Part shown: piece by piece, positions 1-8,100 of the stretch | How the letters are laid out: every line of letters begins with the position of its first letter | Numbering within the stretch: position 1 is the first letter of the stretch | DNA from: Sulfuricurvum sp. PD_MW2 | GTDB taxonomy: Bacteria > Campylobacterota > Campylobacteria > Campylobacterales > Sulfurimonadaceae | Assembly: GCF_002633015.1 (NCBI RefSeq) | Contig: NZ_NSIU01000002.1 | Span: 1 to 64,000 of the forward strand | Reading direction: 5' to 3' | Length of the DNA stretch: 64,000 nucleotides | The notes under the pieces: generated by a model | Seen by the model: the letters and a program-made list of their open reading frames with translations, nothing else | What the model was told of the DNA's origin: nothing | Databases searched by the model: none | Made by a program: the position numbers and the translations under genes

Positions 1-98
1 TACGCTCTCACATATCCCGTCTGCGCAAAAAGCTCAAAGAAGATTTTATAAAAACCTATCGGCAAGAGGGATATATGTGGGGAGAAAACAATTACTAA
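1..98 (+). CDS. C-terminal end of an OmpR-family response regulator (partial)
   Basis: Only the last 31 or so residues are in the window (frame starting at base 3, stop TAA at 96-98). The visible peptide contains SHISRLRKKL followed by TYRQEGYMW. This matches the recognition helix and C-terminal hairpin wing of the Trans_Reg_C winged-helix domain (family pattern: V..HI..LR.KL....I.TV.G.GY.). It is therefore probably the DNA-binding end of a two-component response regulator. The receiver domain lies outside the window, so its signal and partner kinase cannot be named. It converges on hcp and shares a terminator hairpin with it. Confidence 0.75.
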   Translation, partial: RSHISRLRKKLKEDFIKTYRQEGYMWGENNY

Positions 99-101
99 TA
101 T

Positions 102-121
102 ATTGAGCCCAAAGGCTCAAT
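102..121. terminator. Bidirectional terminator hairpin
   Basis: An 8-bp perfect inverted repeat ATTGAGCC / GGCTCAAT with a CAAA loop lies between the stop of the response regulator fragment (98) and the stop of hcp (124). The genes converge, so it probably terminates both. Runs of T on either side are short, so strength is uncertain. Confidence 0.6.
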
Positions 122-123
122 AA

Positions 124-1443
124 TTACGCAGCTTTGTTAATCAACAGAGTTTCCAAGTCCTCTTTGGCATTTCCAGTTAAATGCAAATTGAAATGCTCTG
201 CCAAGAAGTTGAAAATGTCTTCATTTACAAATTGTGGCGGTTTTGGCCCTAAATAGATATTTTGAACACCGAGACTAAAGAGTGCCAACAAGATAATCAC
301 CGCTTTTTGCTCCATCCAACTCAAAACGATAGAGATCGGCAAATCATTGATCGGTGTATTCAATGCCGCACTGACAGCTTTTGCGATCTCAACCGCACCG
401 TTACTGTCATTACATTGACCCAAATCGAGATATCGAGGAATCTGAGTCCCTTCAATGGTTCCAAAATCGATGTCGTTAAATCTGAATTTACCGCAGCTTG
501 ATGTGATAATCACACAATCTTTCGGTAAACTTTCTGCTATTTCTCTATAGTAATTACCCGCTTTACCCGGAGCATCACATCCTGCTATCACGAAAAACTG
601 AGAGATTTTTTTGCTTTGAACCGCTTCCAAAATCTGAGGAGCCAACGTCAAAATAGTTTTATAATGATGTCCTGTAGTGAGCGTCAAATCATCCGCCATA
701 TTAGTATCTTCGCAAGAAAGCGTTTTCTCGATCAGTTCGCTGAAATCATCATTGACGATAGGAGTTCCCCCCTCAATCCCTACGATTTTATAGGTAAATA
801 CTCGATCGATATAATCGGCATCTTTTTTCGGTGGTACAATACAGTTGGTATTAACAACGAATGTCCCTTTGAATCGTTTCATGAGTTCAGCCTGATCAAA
901 CCATGATTTACCGATATTTCCTTTTAGATGAGGATATTTTCTGAGTTCAGGATATCCGTGAGCCGGCAACATTTCAGAGTGGGTATAGACATTGATCCCT
1001 TTGCCTTCGGTAGCCTTTAACAATGCTTCGAACATCTCCAGATTATGACCGCTGACGAGAATCGCTTTACCCTCAACCATATTTTGCGGAACAACCACCG
1101 GAGTAGGAATACCGAATTTAGACGTATGCGCGTTGGATAATTTATCCATCACGTCAACACCCGCAGACCCGACTTTCATAAGCTGTTTGATGTGATCTTG
1201 AAAATTGAAGTTGACGTTGGTCAAAGTAAAATAGAGAGTTTCGCTCATAACATCATCAACCGATTTCGTCTGTGTCGGCTGCAATTCATTCAAATGTTCG
1301 CGATACGCCGCCAATCCCTTGAGACCAAAAATCATAATATCCTGCAAACGCGCAAGATTTTCATCTTTTCCACATACACCGACGGTAGCACCTGTACTGC
1401 CGCAACCGTTTGGCGTACTCATTTCACATTGATAACAAAACAT
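124..1443 (-). CDS. hcp: Hybrid cluster protein, short form (hydroxylamine reductase / protein S-nitrosylase family)
   Basis: A 439-residue Hcp, shorter than the roughly 550 residues of E. coli Hcp, as in family members that lack an internal segment of about 110 residues. All expected ligands of the hybrid [4Fe-2O-2S] cluster can be seen: H133 (SGHN), E157 (HSEM), C201 (TNCI), C289 (AGCDAPG, the persulfide position), C317 (SSCGK), C344 (GQCN) and E378 (WMEQKA). The N-terminal cluster cysteines are C3, C6, C14 and C24, an unusual spacing (x2, x7, x9) compared with the two common classes. Family knowledge: Hcp reduces NO or hydroxylamine and protects against nitrosative stress in the cytoplasm. 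It starts at an ATG with AAGGA upstream and appears monocistronic. No hcr reductase gene is visible beside it. Confidence 0.93.
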   Translation of the reverse strand: MFCYQCEMSTPNGCGSTGATVGVCGKDENLARLQDIMIFGLKGLAAYREHLNELQPTQTKSVDDVMSETLYFTLTNVNFNFQDHIKQLMKVGSAGVDVMDKLSNAHTSKFGIPTPVVVPQNMVEGKAILVSGHNLEMFEALLKATEGKGINVYTHSEMLPAHGYPELRKYPHLKGNIGKSWFDQAELMKRFKGTFVVNTNCIVPPKKDADYIDRVFTYKIVGIEGGTPIVNDDFSELIEKTLSCEDTNMADDLTLTTGHHYKTILTLAPQILEAVQSKKISQFFVIAGCDAPGKAGNYYREIAESLPKDCVIITSSCGKFRFNDIDFGTIEGTQIPRYLDLGQCNDSNGAVEIAKAVSAALNTPINDLPISIVLSWMEQKAVIILLALFSLGVQNIYLGPKPPQFVNEDIFNFLAEHFNLHLTGNAKEDLETLLINKAA

Positions 1444-1467
1444 TTTTTTCCTTACGTAGATAAATTA

Positions 1468-1516
1468 CGTCGGAATAATAGTTATAACCCCATCGATATT
1501 AATTGACCAAGATCAA
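1468..1516 (-). promoter_or_regulatory. FNR/NNR-type activated promoter of hcp
   Basis: Reading the minus strand, TATTAT at 1480-1475 fits a -10 box with transcription starting near 1468. TTGACCAAGATCAA at 1503-1516 matches the CRP/FNR-family half-sites TTGAT-N4-ATCAA at 9 of 10 positions. Its centre (1509.5) lies 41.5 bp upstream of the predicted start, the standard class II activator position. A second, overlapping inverted repeat (GATCAA-GA-TTGATC, 1511-1524) adjoins it. In this phylum NO-responsive CRP/FNR proteins control hcp, so nitrosative-stress control is the simplest inference. Confidence 0.65.
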
Positions 1517-1589
1517 GATTGATCGCTTTAAATGAAAAATTTACTCATAATTCGGATAAATCTATCTGATTTTATGGCGGATGAGAAAA

Positions 1590-3623
1590 TCAAATATACA
1601 TACTCAATGGTTCAGCTTGTCCGTAATAGTATCCCTGGCTATAATCAATACCCAGTTCCTGCACTTTTTTTGCTATTTCTTCCGTGGCAACAAACTCAGC
1701 AATGGTCTTAATCCCAATTTTATGTGCGAATTCGATAATCGTATGTACTATGACACTCTGACGTTCATCATGATCAATATTTTTGATCAATGATCCGTCA
1801 ATTTTCAGATAATCAATATTGAGCTTCAAAATATTTTCAAAGCTTGAATATCCTGAACCGAAATCATCAATAGCGATTTTGGCACCATGTTTTTTCATGA
1901 TCGTGATGAAATGAGAAACCTGAGAATAATTTTCAATCCCTTCAGATTCCAAAATTTCAAATACGACTCTATTTGCAGTTCCTGTTTCTAAAATAGTCTT
2001 TTGAATAAAATCAACAATATCGGAGGACAATATATCTTTGGCTGATAAATTGATAGAAAATTCCTCACTCCGATCTTTAAAGTCTGTACACGCCTGATAA
2101 ACTATCTCTTTTGTGATTTCAGAATACAATCGTGTTTTATGGGCCACTTCCAAAAATTCACGAGGAGGAACAATGGTGCCGTCTTCTAAAATCATACGTG
2201 CCAAAGATTCATATTTCTCTTTTTTCCCGTTATTAGGGTTTACGATAGGCTGATAATAACAGACGATGCGTGAAGAACCTAAAGCCTTCCGTATTTCTTG
2301 TGAAGTTTCTAAATAACGTTTCGACTCTTGCTCTTTTTCGTATTCTTGTTTATAAACCATCACGCGCTGCTGTCTTCGTTTTGCAAGATGCATAGCGATA
2401 TCTGCTTCTCTCAAAAGATCATATTCACCAATCGCAATTCCGGTTGTAACATTCACATTGATTTTTTCTAATCCAACGCCAAATTCTTTTTGTTGGATAT
2501 TTTCAAGAATGATATTAAAATCATTTTCATCAATATCTTCTCGCTCAGAGATTTTTTTGAGCAATACAAATTCATCTCCATTTAATCGGTAGGCTTTAAA
2601 TCCGAATCCCTGAATCAATTGGGCAACTTCGCGAAGAATTTTATCACCCGATGGGATACCGAAAAAATTATTAATCTCTTTAAAATTATCCAGATTGATC
2701 AATGCGATCGCTTTGAGACCTTTCATGTTCAAATCTTGTTGCAATTGTATTCGATTCGGTAATTCTGTCAGTGGATCGACCAGTGCTTGTTTTAGGACTT
2801 GCGCACTTTTCTCTTCTACAAGAGATTCAAGGTGTCCATTCATATAAGTTAATTTTTGAGTTGCTTTATCTACCATCAATCGCAATCGGTGATTAACTTT
2901 GTAGAAATAGTTACGATAGACGATTAAAAGCGGCAATAATGTCAAAAATAAAAAAATAAACTTTCCTATTTCAATCAATACGGTCTTTTGTAAGTGCTCT
3001 TTCATACTGAGGTTGTCAATATCTACCCCTATGATATATCGAACGCCGTTTTTAGTTGTGCAGGGGATAAAAATACTGCGATAACTTCCCCACGCATCGG
3101 TATCATTGTCCAAATCATAAACGATATGATCATTTTTAAGTGCAGCAAGCATTTTTGGATACGGAGCATAAATATCAAAAAAATGAGTAACTTTTTTACC
3201 TGTCGATAATTCATTTTTGGTTGCACTGCTCGATGTAAAACGCAGCGTATCGTTCTGATCGACGATCATTGTGTAGATGTATTTGACCTCTAAATCTTCA
3301 GCCAGATTCGACAAAGCCAATATATTTTCCATATCTTCTGCATTGCTAATATTTTTGTCTATTGCAACACGATCGTGAAAACCATCACCAACGACATATC
3401 GAGCAACATACGCAACCGACTGAAGTTTTCGAGTACATGCAGCATCAAGTTCATCGAGTTCCGTATGGTATTGATACAGTCCGACACTCACCATGGAAAT
3501 AAGAAAAAAAGATACGGTAAAAATAACTTTGAACTGACATTTAAATCTCTTTTTCAAATCGAGCCCTATAAATCTTTTTGAATTTCTTTTTAGTTTCAAA
3601 ATTTTACCTATCCAATGTCGCAA
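1590..3623 (-). CDS. Membrane GGDEF-EAL protein, probable c-di-GMP phosphodiesterase
   Basis: A 677-residue sensor with TM1 at about 33-50, a periplasmic region of about 165 residues (CACHE-like size), TM2 at about 215-236, a coiled linker, a GGDEF domain (about 280-430) and an EAL domain (about 445-677). The cyclase signature is degenerate: LNGDEF at 347-352 instead of GGDEF. The EAL signature is ESL (472-474) but keeps the glutamate. The other phosphodiesterase motifs are present: INLSA, FEILESE, DDFGSGYSS, LKIDGS, AEFV and QGYYYG. I infer a working phosphodiesterase with a non-catalytic GGDEF, possibly a GTP-sensing one. No ATG exists near the N-terminus; the start is TTG and could be a few codons further in. 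Its ligand is unknown. Confidence 0.88.
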   Translation of the reverse strand: MRHWIGKILKLKRNSKRFIGLDLKKRFKCQFKVIFTVSFFLISMVSVGLYQYHTELDELDAACTRKLQSVAYVARYVVGDGFHDRVAIDKNISNAEDMENILALSNLAEDLEVKYIYTMIVDQNDTLRFTSSSATKNELSTGKKVTHFFDIYAPYPKMLAALKNDHIVYDLDNDTDAWGSYRSIFIPCTTKNGVRYIIGVDIDNLSMKEHLQKTVLIEIGKFIFLFLTLLPLLIVYRNYFYKVNHRLRLMVDKATQKLTYMNGHLESLVEEKSAQVLKQALVDPLTELPNRIQLQQDLNMKGLKAIALINLDNFKEINNFFGIPSGDKILREVAQLIQGFGFKAYRLNGDEFVLLKKISEREDIDENDFNIILENIQQKEFGVGLEKINVNVTTGIAIGEYDLLREADIAMHLAKRRQQRVMVYKQEYEKEQESKRYLETSQEIRKALGSSRIVCYYQPIVNPNNGKKEKYESLARMILEDGTIVPPREFLEVAHKTRLYSEITKEIVYQACTDFKDRSEEFSINLSAKDILSSDIVDFIQKTILETGTANRVVFEILESEGIENYSQVSHFITIMKKHGAKIAIDDFGSGYSSFENILKLNIDYLKIDGSLIKNIDHDERQSVIVHTIIEFAHKIGIKTIAEFVATEEIAKKVQELGIDYSQGYYYGQAEPLSMYI

Positions 3624-3788
3624 ACCAGTTGCAATACCGCAATAAGTTTAGGGATTTTTTTACATCAAACAATACTTTAGCGGAGTAAGTGGTGTAAGAA
3701 AGGCAATGAAAAAACCTACTCTATGGAACAACTACGTATAAGAAATAGAATTCTAGTATTTTAAACTCTTGGGAGTTTCAAAACAATT

Positions 3789-5078
3789 TCAATCACTAAC
3801 TATGCGATTTCTACCTAATGTTTTTGCAGCGTACAAGTGCGTATCAGCACGCTGCAATAAAGTAATCAATGTATCATCGGAATGCTTTTCTGCTATACCG
3901 CAAGAACACGTAATAACTATCCCCTTATCCAATGCACTCAATTCAAATGCACTTCGAATCCGTTCTGCTATTTCATGAGCTTGTTCAACATTGGTTTGAG
4001 GCAATATGACAACAAACTCTTCCCCGCCCCATCGAGCTATAACATCATTTATACGCGTATACTCTTTTAATACAGTTGATAAAGATTGTAATATCTCATC
4101 CCCTTTCATATGGCCGTAATTATCATTGACCTTTTTAAAATGGTCGATATCCAAGACAATAATACTCAACTGCTCTTTTCGAAGCATAGAGTCGGTAAAT
4201 AATATCAATGACATATTGTCAAAAGCTCTTCGATTATACAAATGGGTGAGTGGATCTAATTGTGAAGCTTGAGCCAATGTTATATCGTGATACATAATGA
4301 CAAATGAATCAATAGACTCTTTACTCCGTACAGGGCGTATTTGGATTTCTGCAATGAAAGTAGTTCCATCCGCTCTAGCACTGCATATCTGAGCATTCCA
4401 CACTTCATTTTCTTGAATCATTTCCCAAGCTTTTTGATAACCATCCGTATCTAATTCTAAATGCTGCAGGATAGAAAAATGTTTCCCCTTGAGCTCTTCT
4501 CGAACATAACCGCTCAAAGCGCAAAATGCTTCCGTCGCTTCTAAAATGACCCCTTCTTTATCCACTCGTATGTAAGGAACATTTTCCTCTATAATCGCAT
4601 TTCGCTCATGCAATTCTCGGTTCAAAGAGTGAATAATCTCTGTATAAATTCCAATAACACCATACAAACTGTAATCAAGGAGCATTAATACTTTATGCTT
4701 TTCATCCAGAATTTCATGTTTACCGCGTTCATCGTATGCCCGATTGATGGTGTTTTTAAATGTAGTACAGTTTATATAAATCTCTTCGACACTTAATCCA
4801 ATATCATAAAAGCGCTGTACCATCTTTCGCATGGTTGGACATTCGGGATTAACATGCTGCTGTTCTAGTAAATACGCTAAATAATTGTAGACGGGAGTAG
4901 CAATTTCTTCTCTAAATTGATTTAGTTCAAATCCTATATGCTCCATAATATCTGAAGTAGCAGCACTATGACACCACATTTCAATAACGAATTCTTTGTT
5001 TTTTGTAAAAAACTGTTTTGTTTGTTCAGAGAAACCAAGTGCGGAAATAGCATCAATTAGCCGTTCAAGTGATTTCAA
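3789..5078 (-). CDS. PAS-GGEEF diguanylate cyclase with helical N-terminal sensor
   Basis: A 429-residue soluble protein. Residues 1-155 are helical with no membrane segment and resemble the globin-like sensor halves found on RsbR-type and some cyclase proteins; I cannot assign a cofactor. A PAS domain spans about 165-270 (SGYVREELKGK, DITLAQ). The GGDEF domain (about 271-429) has an intact GGEEF at 351-355. It is preceded by an RxxD inhibitory site (R342-D345) at the correct five-residue distance, so product inhibition is expected. Start is TTG with AGAGA upstream. It lies directly downstream of siaABC in the same direction, separated only by a recombinase scar, so it could play the SiaD (cyclase) role. 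It does not look like Pseudomonas SiaD in its N-terminal part. Confidence 0.88.
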   Translation of the reverse strand: MKSLERLIDAISALGFSEQTKQFFTKNKEFVIEMWCHSAATSDIMEHIGFELNQFREEIATPVYNYLAYLLEQQHVNPECPTMRKMVQRFYDIGLSVEEIYINCTTFKNTINRAYDERGKHEILDEKHKVLMLLDYSLYGVIGIYTEIIHSLNRELHERNAIIEENVPYIRVDKEGVILEATEAFCALSGYVREELKGKHFSILQHLELDTDGYQKAWEMIQENEVWNAQICSARADGTTFIAEIQIRPVRSKESIDSFVIMYHDITLAQASQLDPLTHLYNRRAFDNMSLILFTDSMLRKEQLSIIVLDIDHFKKVNDNYGHMKGDEILQSLSTVLKEYTRINDVIARWGGEEFVVILPQTNVEQAHEIAERIRSAFELSALDKGIVITCSCGIAEKHSDDTLITLLQRADTHLYAAKTLGRNRIVSD

Positions 5079-5190
5079 AATATTCTCTCATTATAAATTT
5101 TTATATTATTTTCATCACATTGTATCTATTTTTTAAATCTTTTTGTTACAAATACTGCTTAAATTTTATTACCCTAAAGATTGGCGAAAA

Positions 5191-5300
5191 ACGATTGGAA
5201 AAATAGAGTTATGAAATCAAGACATTGATGAATTATAAGGACATAAATATGACGCTGAGATATACGAAAGCTCGCCGAAGCCAACAAGGTTTCGGCAGTG
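5191..5300 (+). pseudogene. Tyrosine recombinase remnant, left copy
   Basis: Two blocks match the recombinase fragment at 15,056-15,379. Bases 5191-5210 are identical to 15099-15118 over 20 nt (encoding DWKNRV). From 5228 the sequence encodes MN..DINMTLRY.K, the region around the catalytic tyrosine, matching from 15197. The material between the blocks is 17 nt here and 78 nt in the other copy. An extra A in GAAAGCTC breaks the frame just after the tyrosine, and the frame is restored to LAEANKV. There is no start or promoter. This is a decayed fragment in direct orientation to the right copy, 9.9 kb away. Confidence 0.8.
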
Positions 5301-5311
5301 GAGAAGATTTA

Positions 5312-5686
5312 TTAGATTGCTACAAAATTAAAATTGACATTTGAAAGATCTTCTTGAAATTCTCGTCCAAACTCTTCAGCAGTATCATCTTCTGCGTGAA
5401 ATTTCCAATCTACATTGATTAAATTGAACTCCGATACATCTTCAAGGAGAGTAAAGAGGTTAAAAAATACTTTCGTACTCGCACTATTGAAATAGGTCAA
5501 AAAGAATTCAAACGTAACTTGTGAGTCATTAAGACTTCGTAAGTGAGATTCAATAGGACTCATAATAGGGTCAAAAAAAGCTTTTACATCTTCAGGAAAT
5601 GATTCTCCTTCAAAACTAAAAAAGTTTCTACTTTTGTCAATAGTGATCTTAGGGGTAGTTGCCGTAGCGGGGATTACAGTTTGCAT
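5312..5686 (-). CDS. siaC: SiaC-family regulatory phosphoprotein (DUF1987)
   Basis: A 124-residue soluble protein of the DUF1987/SiaC family. It shows an N-terminal strand region with FSFEGESFPED, a middle helix, and the family core motif YFNSASTK (65-72). The phosphorylated Thr of Pseudomonas SiaC falls in this motif, so S68, S70 and T71 are candidates here. In the characterised system the partner kinase SiaB phosphorylates SiaC, the PP2C phosphatase SiaA dephosphorylates it, and unphosphorylated SiaC activates a diguanylate cyclase. It sits last in a tight three-gene operon, 22 bp after siaB, with AAGGA upstream of the ATG. Identification rests on the motif and on the neighbouring genes. 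Confidence 0.85.
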   Translation of the reverse strand: MQTVIPATATTPKITIDKSRNFFSFEGESFPEDVKAFFDPIMSPIESHLRSLNDSQVTFEFFLTYFNSASTKVFFNLFTLLEDVSEFNLINVDWKFHAEDDTAEEFGREFQEDLSNVNFNFVAI

Positions 5687-5708
5687 ATTTTTCCTTTGTT
5701 TTGTTGAG

Positions 5709-6254
5709 TTAAATCATTACTTTGAGCGTGAAACAATCATATTCATGATCAAGCTCAATAAAATCAAATTGAATCGGTTCGGTAGATTTACGAGCCATTT
5801 CGATAAAGCCTATACTCGCACCTTTACTGCCTTCATCGGGTTCGGTGTTGATTTTTTCTTTATAAAGCGATTTCAGCTCTTCCGGACTCATATTGGCAAT
5901 TGTTTCCAGTTTATTTCTCAATGTTTCAACCTTATCTTTTTCAATACGGTTTGAGCACATGATATAAAACTTATCGCCTTCCGTACCAATCGCAATTGAG
6001 CCGTAACTCATTCTTTCCGATTCATCATTGGTGATTTGATCCGGAGAGTAGCGGGTAATATTTTGGGCTTGCTCTACAAACATATAAAGCACTTTTTGAC
6101 TCACTCCCATTTTGGTTTCATCGGCACTTAACTTGCCTCTGATCATCGAACCTACTGCAACAATAATGTCTTGTGAAAGATACCCGTTGTAGCAAAAGAT
6201 CACATCATTCGATTCGATAATCCCTTTTAACTCACGATATTCATTAAGTGTCAT
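5709..6254 (-). CDS. siaB: SiaB-family protein kinase (GHKL-type)
   Basis: A 181-residue soluble protein with degenerate GHKL/anti-sigma-kinase features. There is an N-box-like FVEQAQNI (E61, N65) and a late glycine-rich GSKGASIG (142-149) followed by FIEMARK. No histidine phospho-acceptor domain is present, so it is not a two-component kinase. In the Sia partner-switching system the SiaB kinase phosphorylates SiaC. It begins 17 bp downstream of the phosphatase gene with AAGGGA upstream of its ATG, so the three genes are almost certainly one transcript. Confidence 0.83.
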   Translation of the reverse strand: MTLNEYRELKGIIESNDVIFCYNGYLSQDIIVAVGSMIRGKLSADETKMGVSQKVLYMFVEQAQNITRYSPDQITNDESERMSYGSIAIGTEGDKFYIMCSNRIEKDKVETLRNKLETIANMSPEELKSLYKEKINTEPDEGSKGASIGFIEMARKSTEPIQFDFIELDHEYDCFTLKVMI

Positions 6255-6271
6255 TTTCTTCCCTTGTTCAA

Positions 6272-7891
6272 TTAAATTTGAAATCCGATCATTGTGTTAT
6301 CATCGCGCTGTTGTTCTTCACCTTTGTATTGATAATATGTTTCCAAAATCACCTTTTCTTGTTCTTTCATAGGTTTTGTATGATTATCGAAAATAGCTTC
6401 CATCAAACGTTTTTTGCCAAAAGCAATCCGTTTTTCTCCACCTATCTGATCGACTATTCCATCCGTAGTTAAGTAAAATCGCATCCCTTCTTTTAGTGCT
6501 AGAGTGTGATTTGTAAATTCAAAATCAATATTGCTATGAACATACCCTATGCTATGTTTGTCTGGTTTGATATGATGCAATGTACCTTCATCGATATACA
6601 ACAATGGTGTATTAGCCCCAGCAAATGTAAGCTGTTTATTTTCAATATCGACGTAACAGAAAGCACCATCCATCCCATCATCAGATTCACTGGAATCGTC
6701 AAACTGACCCAATGTCTCTTTCACAAGACGATTCATTTGTGACAAGAGTTTTGCCGGATCATCAAGATCACGTTGTTGGGATAAAAGACGGTCTAGAATC
6801 GATATAACAACAAACGTCATTAATGCCCCCGGCACACCATGACCCGTACAGTCAATAATAGCGACGAAGAATCCTTTATCTGTTTTATCTACCCAATAAC
6901 AATCTCCGCCTATTACATCTTTAGGTTTCCAAATAACAAAAGCATCATTTGAAAAATTGTTTAGCATATTAGGATTTGGAAGAAATGATCGTTGTATTCG
7001 ACTTGCATAGTTAATGCTGCTGCGTACTAAAGCATTTATATCTGCAAGTTGCTGGTTATTTTTTTGAATTTGCTCAAAAGAGTTGTAAAGAGCCCTGCGA
7101 GACAGTTCAAAACTTTTCCCGACTTGACCGATTTCATCGTTTCGCTCCCAGATAAAAGGTTCATCTAGCTTTTGATTTGCTAAGGCTTTGGATTGTTCGA
7201 TCAATTCTCCAAAAGGTGTTGTGATATTTGAAACTACTCTTTTAAGGATTTTTTGAACATACATAGAGCCCACTGTAATAATGACAAGTATCAATGCAAG
7301 AATCGCAAAAAATTGTATCTGTGTTTTTGAATAAAGATTTTGAGCATTAATAATTTGAATTTGCATCAGCTTATTTAGTCGAGGGGTTAATTCATTAATC
7401 GTATAAGGAGCATCATCCGTTGTCCACGATACCACACTCATAAGTTTTTTATCGTGTACAGCTTTAATCAATAAATCCAAACTATGCACTGAAAGATCAA
7501 AATATTTTTGATTATCAGGCAAAAGCTCTTTTTCTTCATCCGTCAAATAACCGTTTGAATAAGCATCCCAAGCATCTACAATGATTGCGCGTTGACTCAA
7601 TAGTTCTTTTTCCGCTACCGCGTAATCAGAAACTTCACCTTCTGAAATACTTCGTGCTTTAACAAGAACATTTTGTTCAAATGCTTCTTTAATAAGTCGA
7701 AGATGCCCTAAAGGTTCAAGTGAATTATTATTTAAAGATCGGATCGACAAGTTAGATAAAAGCATACCTATAATACCTGCAATAATCGCGCTAACCGCCA
7801 GTATTTGTGTTAGTTTTACAAGATAATTTACCTTGTCATTGATACTGGTATCCATTAATACACTTGGATCGAATTTTGATAAAAATCGCAT
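6272..7891 (-). CDS. siaA: SiaA-like membrane PP2C (SpoIIE-type) phosphatase with HAMP
   Basis: A 539-residue inner-membrane signalling phosphatase with TM1 at about 28-48, a helical periplasmic sensor of about 140 residues, TM2 at about 192-212, a HAMP linker (213-268), a coiled segment and a SpoIIE/PP2C domain (about 310-539). Metal-binding motifs are intact: GGDCYW (328-333), DCTGHGVPGALM (347-358), DGMDGAFC and the C-terminal RDDNTM. In the family SiaA dephosphorylates SiaC in response to an external cue. It is first in the siaABC operon and diverges from the two-component cluster at 8101. What its periplasmic domain senses cannot be read from sequence. Confidence 0.87.
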   Translation of the reverse strand: MRFLSKFDPSVLMDTSINDKVNYLVKLTQILAVSAIIAGIIGMLLSNLSIRSLNNNSLEPLGHLRLIKEAFEQNVLVKARSISEGEVSDYAVAEKELLSQRAIIVDAWDAYSNGYLTDEEKELLPDNQKYFDLSVHSLDLLIKAVHDKKLMSVVSWTTDDAPYTINELTPRLNKLMQIQIINAQNLYSKTQIQFFAILALILVIITVGSMYVQKILKRVVSNITTPFGELIEQSKALANQKLDEPFIWERNDEIGQVGKSFELSRRALYNSFEQIQKNNQQLADINALVRSSINYASRIQRSFLPNPNMLNNFSNDAFVIWKPKDVIGGDCYWVDKTDKGFFVAIIDCTGHGVPGALMTFVVISILDRLLSQQRDLDDPAKLLSQMNRLVKETLGQFDDSSESDDGMDGAFCYVDIENKQLTFAGANTPLLYIDEGTLHHIKPDKHSIGYVHSNIDFEFTNHTLALKEGMRFYLTTDGIVDQIGGEKRIAFGKKRLMEAIFDNHTKPMKEQEKVILETYYQYKGEEQQRDDNTMIGFQI

Positions 7892-7968
7892 GGCAACTCT
7901 TTTTTATAAGTTAATACACTCAACTGCCAGAAGTGTAAAAAGTTAGCATTACAAATTAGATACACACA

Positions 7969-7986
7969 TATTACACATGTGTAATA
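7969..7986. promoter_or_regulatory. 18-bp perfect palindrome, candidate operator
   Basis: TATTACACATGTGTAATA is perfectly self-complementary. It sits 78 bp upstream of siaA and about 115 bp upstream of the first receiver gene, in the shared divergent region. A dimeric regulator binding here could control one or both operons. The regulator is unknown, and no DNA-binding protein is encoded in the island. Confidence 0.5.
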
Positions 7987-8021
7987 AATCAAACTATTGA
8001 CACTTTGAGTAATTATCCGCT

Positions 8022-8062
8022 TTTGCAACTAATTTGCAACGTTAAATACCTATTATCATAAT
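8022..8062 (+). promoter_or_regulatory. Promoter of the phosphorelay operon with tandem TTTGCAAC repeats
   Basis: TTTGCAAC occurs at 8022-8029 and again at 8033-8040, a direct repeat with an 11-bp period (one helical turn), as is common for response-regulator sites. The second copy contains a possible -35 (TTGCAA, 8034-8039), followed 17 bp later by CATAAT (8057-8062), leaving a leader of about 30 nt before the GTG at 8101. Confidence 0.45.
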
Positions 8063-8100
8063 CTTGGAATATATTATTAATTTTAATTAAAGAGGAATGC

